Shown here: positions 48,256-57,555 of the stretch, one piece after another | How the letters are laid out: every line of letters starts with the position of its first letter | Numbering within the stretch: position 1 is the stretch's first letter | From: Stagnimonas sp. | Lineage (GTDB): Bacteria > Pseudomonadota > Gammaproteobacteria > Nevskiales > Nevskiaceae | Assembly (NCBI GenBank): GCA_030696045.1 | Contig: JAUYNO010000086.1 | Location: 1 to 64,000, forward strand | Direction of reading: 5' to 3' | DNA: 64,000 nucleotides | Notes under the pieces: model-generated | Databases searched by the model: none | The model's input: only the letters and a program-made list of their open reading frames with translations | Told to the model about the DNA's origin: nothing | Made by a program: the position numbers and the translations under genes

Positions 48256-50313
48256 ATGAAAGCACGCTGGGCCTTGCTGCTCGCCGTCTGCTCGTTCCCG
48301 CTGCATGCCGCCGAAGGCATGTGGACCCTCGACAATCTGCCCAAGGCTGCCATCGCCAAGCAGTACGGCTTCAAGCCCGATGCCGCCTGGATCGACAAGG
48401 TGATGAAGTCCTCGGCGCGCCTGGCGGGGGGCTGCTCGGGCTCCTTCGTGTCGAAGGATGGCCTGGTGCTGACCAATCACCATTGCGTCAACAGCTGCGT
48501 CCAGCAGCTCTCGACGGCCGACAAGGACTACATCAAGGACGGCTTCCTCGCGAAGCAGCGCGAGGACGAGGTGCGCTGCCCCGAGATCGAGGTCAATCGC
48601 CTGGAGCAGATCAGCGATGTGACCACGGCCCTGGGGGCGGCCACCAAGGGCAAGTCCGGCGAGGCCTACGCCAAGGCGCAGAAGGCCGAGAAGGCGAAGC
48701 TCGAAGCCGCCTGCAGCGGCAGCGACAAGGACAGCACCCGCTGCGAGGTGGTCGAGCTCTACCACGGTGGCCAGTACCACCTGTACCGCTACCACCGCTT
48801 CCAGGACGTGCGCCTGGCTTTCGCGCCGGAACTCGCGGCGGCCTTCTTCGGTGGCGACCCGGACAACTTCAACTTCCCGCGCTACGACCTCGACATGAGC
48901 CTGCTGCGGGTCTACGAGAACGGCGCGCCGGCCAAGCTCGTCAACTATTTCCCGCTCAAGCCCGAGGGTCTGCAGGAAGGCGAACTGAGCCTGGTCACCG
49001 GCCATCCGGGCTCGACCCAGCGCCAGCTCACCGTGGCCCAGCTCGAACTGCTGCGTGACCTGGCGCTGCCGCAGCGGCTGTTCCTGGCCAGCGAGTACCG
49101 TGGCCTGCTGCACCGCTACCGGCAGGAGGGCGCCGAGCCGGCGCGCATCGCCCAGTCCGACCTGTTCAGCTACGAGAACAGCATCAAGGCGCGCAAGGGC
49201 ATGCTGGAGGCGCTGCAGGACCCGGAGGTGTTCAACTTCAAGCGCAAGCAGGAAGCCGAGCTGCGCGCCTATGTCGCCAAGAACCCCAAGCTCAAGGCCC
49301 GGTACGGCGGCGCCTGGGACGCGGTCGCCAAGGCGCAGCAGACCTATCGCAACATCTACTGGCCCTACCGCATGGTCGAGCTGGGCGGCGGTTTCTTCAG
49401 CAGCCATTTCGACATCGCCCGCAGCCTGGTGCGCGGTGCCGAGGAGCGCGCCAAGCCCAACGCCGAGCGGCTGGCCGAGTTCGGCGAGGCGCGGCTTCCG
49501 GAAGTCGAGCAGGAGCTGTTCTCGACCGCGCCGATCTACCCCGACTACGAGAAGCTGAAGCTGGGTTTCTCGCTGACCAAGCTGCGCGAATACCTGGGCC
49601 CCGATCACCCGGTGGTGCAGCAGGTGCTCGGCAAGGAATCACCGGAGGCTGTCGCCGCCCGTCTGGTCGACGGCACCCAGCTGTCCGACGTCGCCAGCCG
49701 CAAGGCGCTGTGGCAGGGCGGCAAGGCGGCGGTGGATGCCAGCCAGGATCCCTTCATCCAGCTGGTGAAGGCCATCGACGCGCCGGCCCGCGCCCTGCGC
49801 AAGACCTACGAAGACCAGGTGAAGGCGGTCGAGGATCAGAACGCCGAGCAGATCGCGGCAGCGCGTTTTGCCATGAAGGGCGCCAGCGTCGACCCGGATG
49901 CGACCTTCACCCTGCGCCTGTCCTATGGCGAGGTGAAGGGCTGGGAGGAGAAGGGCCAGTGGGTCGCGCCGTTCACCACCCTGGCCGGGGCGTTCGAGCG
50001 CCATACCGGCTTTGATCCCTTCGCGCTGCCGGAGTCCTGGTTCAAGGTCAGGGCCGGCCTGAAGCTGGACCAGCGTTTCAACTTCGTCACCACCAACGAC
50101 ATCATCGGCGGCAATTCCGGCTCACCGGTCATCAACAAGGATGCCCAAGTGGTCGGGCTGGTGTTTGACGGCAACATCCGCTCGCTGGGCGGTGCCTACT
50201 GGTTCGACGAGCGCGTCAACCGCACGGTGGCGGTGCACGCCGGCGCCATCGTCGAGGCGCTGCGCCAGATCTACGGCGCCGGCAACCTGGCCGATGAGCT
50301 GACCGGCAAGTAA
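48256..50313 (+). CDS. S46 family dipeptidyl-peptidase (DPP7-like)
   Basis: A 685-residue secreted serine peptidase. A signal peptide ends after PLHAA near residue 19. The trypsin-like catalytic triad is visible: TNHHC near residue 75 (His), the Asp-containing DPDNFNFPRYDLD block near 211, and GGNSGSPVIN near 620 (Ser). Helical inserts lie between. S46 enzymes remove dipeptides from N-termini in the periplasm. The specificity position in GLVFDGNIRS is Gly, which in the DPP7/DPP11 pair goes with hydrophobic rather than acidic P1 residues. It is followed by a bidirectional terminator. Confidence 0.94.
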   Translation: MKARWALLLAVCSFPLHAAEGMWTLDNLPKAAIAKQYGFKPDAAWIDKVMKSSARLAGGCSGSFVSKDGLVLTNHHCVNSCVQQLSTADKDYIKDGFLAKQREDEVRCPEIEVNRLEQISDVTTALGAATKGKSGEAYAKAQKAEKAKLEAACSGSDKDSTRCEVVELYHGGQYHLYRYHRFQDVRLAFAPELAAAFFGGDPDNFNFPRYDLDMSLLRVYENGAPAKLVNYFPLKPEGLQEGELSLVTGHPGSTQRQLTVAQLELLRDLALPQRLFLASEYRGLLHRYRQEGAEPARIAQSDLFSYENSIKARKGMLEALQDPEVFNFKRKQEAELRAYVAKNPKLKARYGGAWDAVAKAQQTYRNIYWPYRMVELGGGFFSSHFDIARSLVRGAEERAKPNAERLAEFGEARLPEVEQELFSTAPIYPDYEKLKLGFSLTKLREYLGPDHPVVQQVLGKESPEAVAARLVDGTQLSDVASRKALWQGGKAAVDASQDPFIQLVKAIDAPARALRKTYEDQVKAVEDQNAEQIAAARFAMKGASVDPDATFTLRLSYGEVKGWEEKGQWVAPFTTLAGAFERHTGFDPFALPESWFKVRAGLKLDQRFNFVTTNDIIGGNSGSPVINKDAQVVGLVFDGNIRSLGGAYWFDERVNRTVAVHAGAIVEALRQIYGAGNLADELTGK

Positions 50314-50324
50314 TCGCCGCGCCC

Positions 50325-50358
50325 AGCAAAAAGGCCGCCCTCGGGCGGCCTTTTTGCT
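50325..50358. terminator. Bidirectional rho-independent terminator
   Basis: GGCCGCCC (50333-50340) and GGGCGGCC (50343-50350) form a stem flanked by A5 on one side and T5 on the other. It terminates the S46 peptidase gene from the left and the lipoprotein gene from the right. Confidence 0.95.
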
Positions 50359-50373
50359 GGCGGCTGCTTGAGT

Positions 50374-51180
50374 CTAGGGCGCTGCGACGAAGTTGCCGTC
50401 GGTGCACAGCTCGTGCACCTTCATGGCTTCGCCGATGTCGGCCGAAATCGCGGTCGGGGTGAGACTGATCGAGACGCTGTTGTAGGGCTTGGTTACCTTC
50501 ATGCCGATGAAGGCATTGGGCGCGCCGGTGGTCACCTGGCCGAGCAGGTCGATGGAGGTGGCGTCCACGCTCACGGTTTCCTGTTCGGTGGTGCCCAGGA
50601 AGGTGGTGATGTTGACCGACTGCAGCAGCGACAGCTCCACCGTGCCGGTGGGAAAGCTCAGGCCGAACACCGCGTACTTGCCGATCGGCGCGGTGCCGTT
50701 GAGGCCGACCAGGAGGTCGATGGAGCTGATGAGGCCGCCGAGCAGGCCGACGGTGAGGTTGTAGCTGGCGGCGGTGTCGAGGTTGCCATCGACCACCAGT
50801 TCCTTGCCCTGGACGCTGTTGAGCAGGGCGGTGACCGAGGTGGCGCCGAGCAGGTTGAGCAGGTCGGAGACGGCACTGCCGACCAGGCCGTTGACCACGA
50901 CCTCGGTGGTGGGCGAGGGGCCGTAGGCCTTGGCGCCGGCGGTGCAGATGAAGTTGCCCGCCAGCGGCGTGCCGCCCTCGGTGATGCTGGTCTCGACGCT
51001 GCCGTCGTTGGGCAGCAGGCCGCCGCCGGTGCCGCCGCTGCTGGCGCCCCCGGAGCTGCCGCCGGTGATGCCGCCGGATTCGGAGATATCGCCTTCGGCC
51101 TGGCAGCCGACGAGGCTCAGCGCCGCCAGGGCGAGGGCGCTGGCCAGCAGGGTTTTCTTGATGGGTAGCTGGTATTTCAT
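50374..51180 (-). CDS. Lipoprotein with Gly/Ser-rich linker
   Basis: A 268-residue lipoprotein. The signal has KKTLLASALALAALSLVGC, with lipobox LVGC and the acylated Cys near residue 26. A Gly/Ser-rich linker (GGITGGSSGGASSGGTGGG) follows. The rest is rich in small hydrophobic residues and Thr/Ser, with repeated LLG-type stretches and one cysteine pair (FICTAG and ELCTDG). It has no family I recognise. It lies 34 bases after the ompA stop in the same direction. Probably an outer-membrane-anchored beta-rich protein. Confidence 0.75.
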   Translation of the reverse strand: MKYQLPIKKTLLASALALAALSLVGCQAEGDISESGGITGGSSGGASSGGTGGGLLPNDGSVETSITEGGTPLAGNFICTAGAKAYGPSPTTEVVVNGLVGSAVSDLLNLLGATSVTALLNSVQGKELVVDGNLDTAASYNLTVGLLGGLISSIDLLVGLNGTAPIGKYAVFGLSFPTGTVELSLLQSVNITTFLGTTEQETVSVDATSIDLLGQVTTGAPNAFIGMKVTKPYNSVSISLTPTAISADIGEAMKVHELCTDGNFVAAP

Positions 51181-51214
51181 GGAGAGATTCCTTTCTCGCA
51201 AGTGCTATAGGGGC

Positions 51215-52306
51215 TTAGTTGAGAATCCGCAGCTCGACGCGGCGGTTGCGCTCGCGGCCTTCATCGCTGGTGTTGTCGGCCACCGGCTCGGCCTCGCCAT
51301 AACCCTTGGACGTGATCTGGCCCTCGGCGATGCCCTTGCTGACGAAGTACTCGCGCACCGAGGCGGCGCGGCCGTCGGACAGCTTCAGGTTGTAGGACTC
51401 GCTGCCCTTGCTGTCGGTGTGGCCGGCGACTTCCACCTGCATGTCCGGGTACTTGGTCAGGATGGTGCTGGCCTGGTCGAGGATGGTCAGCGCGTCCGGG
51501 CGCAGGCGGGTGCTGTCGAACTCGAAGGTCACGCCGTTGAGGGCGATCACCTTCGCCAGCGGGCAGCCGTCGCCATCAACGCGGGTGCCGGCCGGGGTGT
51601 CGGGGCACTTGTCCTTCTCGTCCACCACGCCGTCACCGTCGCTGTCGAGCAGGCCGGTAGGCACTTCCACCACCTTCACCTGTTCTTCCACCACCGGCAT
51701 GGGCTCGGCTGCGGCTTCCTTCCCGAACAGGGGGATTTCGATGCCGAGACCCAGGCGGAAGTCGCTGTAGCCGCTCTCGAAGTCGTCGTAGATGTAGCGC
51801 ACTTCGCCGCGCAGCTTCAGATTGGCGAACTGGGTGAACGGGCCGGTCACCACGCCGGCGCCCAGGTTGCCGAACCAGGTGAACTTGTCCTTGCCCGGGA
51901 ACACGTCATCGTGATTGCCGCCGATGCCGGCGAGCACGAAGGGCGTGAGCTCGCTGCGGTCGCCGAAGGCGTAGGTCAGGTCGCCGTTGATGCCGTAGCG
52001 ATACCAGTCGGTGCGCAGGGTCTGGCTGGTCTCGAAGGTTTCGGCGAAGCCCTGGACTTCAAAGCCCCAGCGGTCCTTGCTCTGCCAGCCGTACAGCGCG
52101 CTGAAGCCGGCGCCGTAGTCGATGTCGGCGCCATTGCGGTCGCGGGCGTCGTCGGCGCGGGTGAAGGTGCCTAGCACGCCGAGATAGTGCTGCGGCTGTG
52201 CCTCGGTCGTGCTGGCCTCAGCGGACGGAGCTTCGTCCTGGGCGTAGGCCGGATTCAAGGCAAGGCCGGCGGCAAGGCCGCAGACCAGGAGCTTCTTCAT
52301 CTGCAT
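51215..52306 (-). CDS. ompA: OmpA family outer membrane protein
   Basis: A 363-residue porin-like protein. A signal peptide ends after AYA near residue 22. Residues 40-195 are alternating aromatic strands typical of an 8-strand beta-barrel (YLGVLGTFT, GFEVQGF, VRYIYDDF, FRLGLGIEIPLF). A calcium-binding thrombospondin-3-type repeat, DSDGDGVVDEKDKCPDTPAG, lies near 222-241. The C-terminal OmpA-like peptidoglycan-binding domain has FEFDSTRLRPDA near 265, VEVAGHTDSKGSESYNLKLSDGRAASV near 292 and NRRVELRI at the end. ATG 52306 has an AGAAGGG ribosome site. Confidence 0.93.
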   Translation of the reverse strand: MQMKKLLVCGLAAGLALNPAYAQDEAPSAEASTTEAQPQHYLGVLGTFTRADDARDRNGADIDYGAGFSALYGWQSKDRWGFEVQGFAETFETSQTLRTDWYRYGINGDLTYAFGDRSELTPFVLAGIGGNHDDVFPGKDKFTWFGNLGAGVVTGPFTQFANLKLRGEVRYIYDDFESGYSDFRLGLGIEIPLFGKEAAAEPMPVVEEQVKVVEVPTGLLDSDGDGVVDEKDKCPDTPAGTRVDGDGCPLAKVIALNGVTFEFDSTRLRPDALTILDQASTILTKYPDMQVEVAGHTDSKGSESYNLKLSDGRAASVREYFVSKGIAEGQITSKGYGEAEPVADNTSDEGRERNRRVELRILN

Positions 52307-52612
52307 GGGAGTCCCTTCTCATGTGCGCCATTGAGGCGAAAAATTACCAACGTGGCGCATGGTAGGGGCGACGCCAGTGCCATGTAAGGGCTTTTTGGAT
52401 GAGCTGCGAAAATTGCTACCGGGTAGTAAGGATTTTTTTAAAAATCAAAGCGATACATGAGACATGACACAGGTTCGCCGAGGCGCTTTTCGCCGTGCGC
52501 GATGCGCTGTCGTGCCGTCCTCGCGGCTGGTTTGTGGCAAGCCTCCGGGCAACAAAAAAGCCGCGAGCAGCCAGCTCGCGGCCTTGGTCTGACTCCGGGC
52601 GCGGCGCTCAGC
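52307..52612. other. Intergenic region: ompA leader and thiolase terminator
   Basis: The left two thirds (52307-52460) are AT-rich for this genome, with TTTTTTTAAAAA and a CTACC-G-GGTAG dyad at 52416-52426, and hold the leftward ompA promoter region. I cannot fix a -35/-10 pair. The right part holds the thiolase terminator. Confidence 0.45.
52553..52582 (-). terminator. Rho-independent terminator of the thiolase gene
   Basis: On the minus strand GCCGCGAGC, loop TGGCT, GCTCGCGGC, then a run of T (TTTTTTG). It lies 31 bases after the thiolase stop. Confidence 0.92.
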
Positions 52613-53797
<1,185 letters not shown>

Positions 53798-53860
53798 GAC
53801 TTGCTCCGGGCGCGTTTGAAGGCGCGCATTATCGGAGCCCGGCCGGGCGATGGGAAATCC

Positions 53861-53881
53861 GCCGGCCGCAGGCCGGCCTAC
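53861..53881. repeat. GTAG-class REP palindrome at a gene end
   Basis: On the minus strand the sequence is GTAG followed by GCCGGCC, loop TGC, GGCCGGC. The TAG of GTAG is the stop codon of the small lipoprotein gene (53878-53880). Confidence 0.6.
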
Positions 53882-54294
53882 TGCTCCTTTTCAATGCCGA
53901 CCACCTTGCCGGCCTCGAAGCTCACCCGCATGCGCTCCTTGACCTCCTGCACCATCGGCGGCCCGAAGAAGCAGTAGGACGGCAGGCCGTAGCGGAAGTA
54001 GGCGCCGTAGCAGGGGCCGGCGCCGGGATAGCTGTAGACATCCTGGTAAATCCAGACTTCGGACTCACCGCTGGCGGTGGTCTTCTGCAGCACCCGGTCC
54101 GGCTCGCCCAGCGCCAGGCGGGTGGCGGCGGCGTCAAAGCCGATGCCGACTTGGCCAGCGCGCACCTTGGTCTGCTGCTCCGGTGTCAGTTGCGCAAAGG
54201 CGTCCGGCGATTTCTCGATGCGCGATTCCGGCGTGCTGGCGCAGGCGGCGAGCAGCAGGGTGGCGAGGATGGCGGGAAGCAGGGCAGTGCGCAT
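53878..54294 (-). CDS. Small lipoprotein of unknown function
   Basis: A 138-residue protein. The lipobox LAAC with the acylated Cys near residue 18 follows a hydrophobic signal. The rest, with GIGFDAAATRLALGEPDRVLQ and SEVWIYQDVYSYPGAGPCYG, resembles small SmpA/OmlA-like or DUF2845-like lipoproteins that carry a BON-like fold. It ends in a GTAG-class repeat. Function unknown. Confidence 0.75.
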   Translation of the reverse strand: MRTALLPAILATLLLAACASTPESRIEKSPDAFAQLTPEQQTKVRAGQVGIGFDAAATRLALGEPDRVLQKTTASGESEVWIYQDVYSYPGAGPCYGAYFRYGLPSYCFFGPPMVQEVKERMRVSFEAGKVVGIEKEQ

Positions 54295-54453
54295 GGAGAA
54301 CTCTCGGTTGCAGGAAATGCTACGAGGTCATTCTGACCGCAGCATGAGCCGCAGGGTTCGCAGAAGACAGAGCATCTGGCTTTTCATGGGGGCCGCGGAG
54401 GGGCGCTGCTACGCGGCGCGCGCACCGGTCGGGCGGCATCTGGCGGCCTGGCC

Positions 54454-55509
54454 TCAACCGTACTCCAGCGCCTCGGCCTTGCCCCAGAACACCCGGTAGG
54501 CGAACACCGTGTAGAGCAGGATCGCCGGCAGCACCACCGCGACGCCGTAGAGCACGATCTGCAGGGACTCCGGCGCGGCGGCGGCGTCCCAGATGCTGAT
54601 GCGGTCCGGCACCAGATAGGGGAACAGGCTGTAGGACAGGCCCAGGAAGGCCAGCACGAACAGGCCGACGCTGGTCACGAACGGCGCCCAGCCCCAGCGA
54701 CGCAGGCCGCGCGCATTGCCGCGCTGGGCATCGACCGCGAGCCGGGCCAGGAAGATCTGCAGCAGCACGAACAACGCCGCCGACATGATCGGGATCGGCA
54801 GCAGGGCGAAGATTTCCGGCAGGGTGAACCACTTCGCGAAGATCGCGGGGCTCACCATCGGTGTCGCAATCGACACCGCAGCAATACCGGCGCCGGTGCC
54901 CCAGGCGGCGATGCGCGCCCAGCCCACCGCGCGGGTCTGCAACTCGCCATCGGTCTTCATCACTAGCCAGGCCGCGCCGAGCAGGGCGTAGCCGGCGGTC
55001 AATCCGAGGCCGATGAAGCCGGCGAACAGCAGGGCGCCCGGCGTGGTCGAGAAGCCGGTTATCAACTGCCCCAGCATCACGCCCTGGGCCAGCGAGGCCA
55101 GCAGCGAGCCGGCGAAGAAGGCGGCGTCCCAGCGCGGCTTGTGCTCGGCCTTCACCTTGACCCGGAAGTCGAAGGCGACGCCACGCAGGATCAGCCCGGC
55201 CAGCATCACCGCCACCGGCAGGTAGAGCCCGCCCAGGATCACGCCGTGGGCGAGCGGAAAGGCCACCAGCAGCAGGCCGACGCCCAGCACCAGCCAGGTT
55301 TCGTTGGCATCCCAGAACGGGCCGATGGAGGCGATCATCAGATCGCGCTGCTCCGGCGTGGCGCGGCGCAACCAGATGCCGACGCCGAGGTCGTAGCCGT
55401 CCAGCACCACGTATAGCAGCATGGCCAGGCCCATCAGGCAGACGAATACCAGGGGCAGCCAGAAGGCCGGGCCTTCAAGACCGACGGGAATACCCGCGAC
55501 GCTGGTCAT
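54454..55509 (-). CDS. cydB: Cytochrome bd ubiquinol oxidase subunit II
   Basis: A 351-residue membrane protein with about nine hydrophobic segments. FWLPLVFVCLMGLAMLLYVVLDGYDLGVGIWL near residue 15 is the CydB signature, GPFWDANETWLVLGVGLLLVAFP near 65 follows, and the C-terminus has VVLPAILLYTVFAYRVFWGKAEAL. It is the heme-free subunit of the quinol oxidase that reduces oxygen to water. ATG 55509 overlaps the cydA stop (ATGA). No small CydX-type gene is visible downstream. Confidence 0.94.
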   Translation of the reverse strand: MTSVAGIPVGLEGPAFWLPLVFVCLMGLAMLLYVVLDGYDLGVGIWLRRATPEQRDLMIASIGPFWDANETWLVLGVGLLLVAFPLAHGVILGGLYLPVAVMLAGLILRGVAFDFRVKVKAEHKPRWDAAFFAGSLLASLAQGVMLGQLITGFSTTPGALLFAGFIGLGLTAGYALLGAAWLVMKTDGELQTRAVGWARIAAWGTGAGIAAVSIATPMVSPAIFAKWFTLPEIFALLPIPIMSAALFVLLQIFLARLAVDAQRGNARGLRRWGWAPFVTSVGLFVLAFLGLSYSLFPYLVPDRISIWDAAAAPESLQIVLYGVAVVLPAILLYTVFAYRVFWGKAEALEYG

Positions 55510-56846
55510 GGCAGGGCTCCGGACATTTGCGGTTCGTGCGGCGAGGGCGGTGGTGGCGTGCCCTTGCGGGCCAGGTAGAACACCACCGCGATGAAGGCGA
55601 CGATCAGCGTCGCGTAGAGCGTCAGATACATCGCCAGCGAGGCGGCGATCATCGTCGCCGGCACGGTCGAGGCGGCATCGACGGTTTTCAGCACGCCGTA
55701 CACCAGCCAAGGCTGACGGCCGATTTCAGTCACGTACCAACCGGCAATCACCGCGACCCAGCCCGAGAAACTCATCAACACCAGCCCACGCAGTAGGGTG
55801 GGCGGCAGCCCACCGCGACGCCAGAGCATGAGCGCGCAAGTCCAGGACAGCGCCAGCATCAGCAGCCCCATGCCGACCATGATCCGGAACGCCCAGAACA
55901 CCGGCAGCACCTTGGGGTGCAAATCCGGAAAATCATTGAGGCCCTGCACCACGCCGTCGGCGTGATGGGTGAGGTAGATCGAGGCCAGCCCTGGAATGGC
56001 GATCTCGTAGCGGTTGCTGCGCGTCGCTTCGTCCGGGATCGCGAACAGCACCGCCGGCGCGCGCGCCTGGGTTTCCCAGATGCCTTCCATGGCGGCGACC
56101 TTGGCCGGCTGGTGTTCCAGGGTGTTGAGGCCGTGCAGGTCGCCGGCGACGATCTGCAGCGGGATCAGGATCGCCGCCAGCCAGACGCCGACCTTCAGAC
56201 CCTTCAGCACCTCCGGTGCCTGATCACCGCGCAGCCAGCGGTAGGCCGAGACCCCGGCCAGCAGGAAAGCGGCGGTGAGCCCACAGGCCAGCAGCATGTG
56301 GCTCAGGCGATAGGGCAGGGAGGGATTGAAGACGATGGCCCACCAGTCGGTGGCGAAGGCCACGCCGTCGCGCAGCTCGAAGCCGGCCGGCGTGTGCATC
56401 CAGCTGTTGAGCGCCAGGATCCAGAACGCCGACAGCGTGGTGCCGATGCAGACCAGGGCGGTCGCCAGCGTGTGCACGCGCTCGCTGACCCGGTTCATGC
56501 CGAACAGCATGATGGCGAGGAAGGTTGCCTCCATGAAAAAGGCGGTCAGTACCTCGTAGGCCAGCAATGGCCCGGCGATGTTGCCGACCTTGAGCATGAA
56601 GCCCGGCCAGTTGGTGCCGAACTGGAAGCTCATGGTGATGCCGCTGACCACGCCGAGCGCGAAGCAGAGCGCGAATACCTTGACCCAGAACCGGTACAGC
56701 GCCATCCAGCTCTGGTCGCCGGTAGCGCGCAGGCGCAGCTTGAAGAACAGCAGTAGCCAGCCGAGCGCAATCGAGAGCGTCGGAAACAGGATGTGGAAGC
56801 TGATGTTGGCGGCGAACTGGATGCGGGCGAGAACGAGGGCGTCCAT
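55506..56846 (-). CDS. cydA: Cytochrome bd ubiquinol oxidase subunit I, short Q-loop (CIO-like)
   Basis: A 446-residue membrane subunit carrying hemes b558, b595 and d. AANISFHILFPTLSIALG near residue 12 holds the His ligand region, NWPGFMLKVGNIAGPLLAYEVLTAFFMEATFLAIMLFG near 80 holds the conserved Glu residues, YRLSHMLLACGLTAAFLLAG near 180 holds another His, and EIGRQPWLVYG near 370 is the quinol-oxidase GRQPW motif. At 446 residues it is much shorter than the long-Q-loop E. coli type, so it is of the cyanide-insensitive (CIO) short-loop class. The gbsR stop lies 13 bases before its ATG. Confidence 0.94.
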   Translation of the reverse strand: MDALVLARIQFAANISFHILFPTLSIALGWLLLFFKLRLRATGDQSWMALYRFWVKVFALCFALGVVSGITMSFQFGTNWPGFMLKVGNIAGPLLAYEVLTAFFMEATFLAIMLFGMNRVSERVHTLATALVCIGTTLSAFWILALNSWMHTPAGFELRDGVAFATDWWAIVFNPSLPYRLSHMLLACGLTAAFLLAGVSAYRWLRGDQAPEVLKGLKVGVWLAAILIPLQIVAGDLHGLNTLEHQPAKVAAMEGIWETQARAPAVLFAIPDEATRSNRYEIAIPGLASIYLTHHADGVVQGLNDFPDLHPKVLPVFWAFRIMVGMGLLMLALSWTCALMLWRRGGLPPTLLRGLVLMSFSGWVAVIAGWYVTEIGRQPWLVYGVLKTVDAASTVPATMIAASLAMYLTLYATLIVAFIAVVFYLARKGTPPPPSPHEPQMSGALP

Positions 56847-56859
56847 GGCAGTGTCCTGG

Positions 56860-57450
56860 TTAGGCTCCGGGCAGCGGCGAGGGCGGCACCTGGTCGTTGG
56901 CCGACTGCTCGCCACGCACGCCGACCAGCTTGTCCTTCATCTCGATCAGGCGGACCACGCCGGTACCCAGCTTCATCAGCTTGGTGAGGGTGGCTTGGTC
57001 GAGCTTGCGCATGTCCTCGAACCAGCCGGTGAGCATCTCGATCATCGCCAGCATCTCGCCCATGCGCTGCTGGGCGCGGCCGTCGCTGGGATCGTTCGAG
57101 GGCTCCAGCAGGGCATCGCGCAGCAGGGTCAGGGTGGGGTCGATCTCGCGCTTCTTGCGCTCCTCGGCCAGGGTGCGAAAGATCAGCCAGACATCGTCCG
57201 GCGCCGCGAAATATTCGCGCCGGTCGCCCGGCAGGTAGCTGCGCCGCAGCAGGCGCCAGCCGTCGAGTTCCTTCAAGCCCATGCTGACGTTGGAGCGCGA
57301 GAAGGCGAGCTGTTCGGCGATCTCGTCGGCATGCAGCGGCCGCTCGGTGACGAACAGCAGGGCGTAGATCTGGCCGACCGTGCGATTGATCCCCCAGCGG
57401 CTGCCCATCTCGCCGAAGTGCATCACGAAGCGGTGACTCAAGGGGCTCAT
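56860..57450 (-). CDS. GbsR/MarR-type transcriptional regulator
   Basis: A 196-residue regulator. FGEMGSRWGINRTVGQIYALLFVTERPLHADEIAEQLAFSRSNVSMGLKELDGWRLLRRSY fits the GbsR/MarR winged-helix-turn-helix, with the recognition helix at SRSNVSMGLKEL near residue 50. The C-terminus is helical. It is the first gene of the cydAB operon, 13 bases upstream of cydA. ATG 57450 is chosen because MSPLSHRFVMHFGEMG is the usual start. A palindrome in its own leader (57467-57486) is a candidate operator. Confidence 0.88.
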   Translation of the reverse strand: MSPLSHRFVMHFGEMGSRWGINRTVGQIYALLFVTERPLHADEIAEQLAFSRSNVSMGLKELDGWRLLRRSYLPGDRREYFAAPDDVWLIFRTLAEERKKREIDPTLTLLRDALLEPSNDPSDGRAQQRMGEMLAMIEMLTGWFEDMRKLDQATLTKLMKLGTGVVRLIEMKDKLVGVRGEQSANDQVPPSPLPGA

Positions 57451-57466
57451 TCGCGGAATGCCTGTA

Positions 57467-57486
57467 ATTTCAGGAATTACTGAAAT
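57467..57486. promoter_or_regulatory. Candidate operator of the gbsR-cydAB operon
   Basis: ATTTCAG (57467-57473), centre GAATTA, CTGAAAT (57480-57486): a perfect 7-bp dyad 17 bases upstream of the gbsR start. It is the only AT-rich stretch nearby. It also lies between the regulator and the divergent DUF5924 gene, so it could control both. Confidence 0.65.
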
Positions 57487-57555
57487 GATAGGAAATGCAC
57501 CTTGTTGCTGTCCACCGCAGCCGCCGTTCAGCCGCTGTCGGCACAATCGCCCGCC

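Noticed and set aside
54295-54453. A small CydX-type gene after cydB
   Set aside because: I looked for a short one-helix frame on the minus strand after the cydB stop and saw none with a ribosome site.
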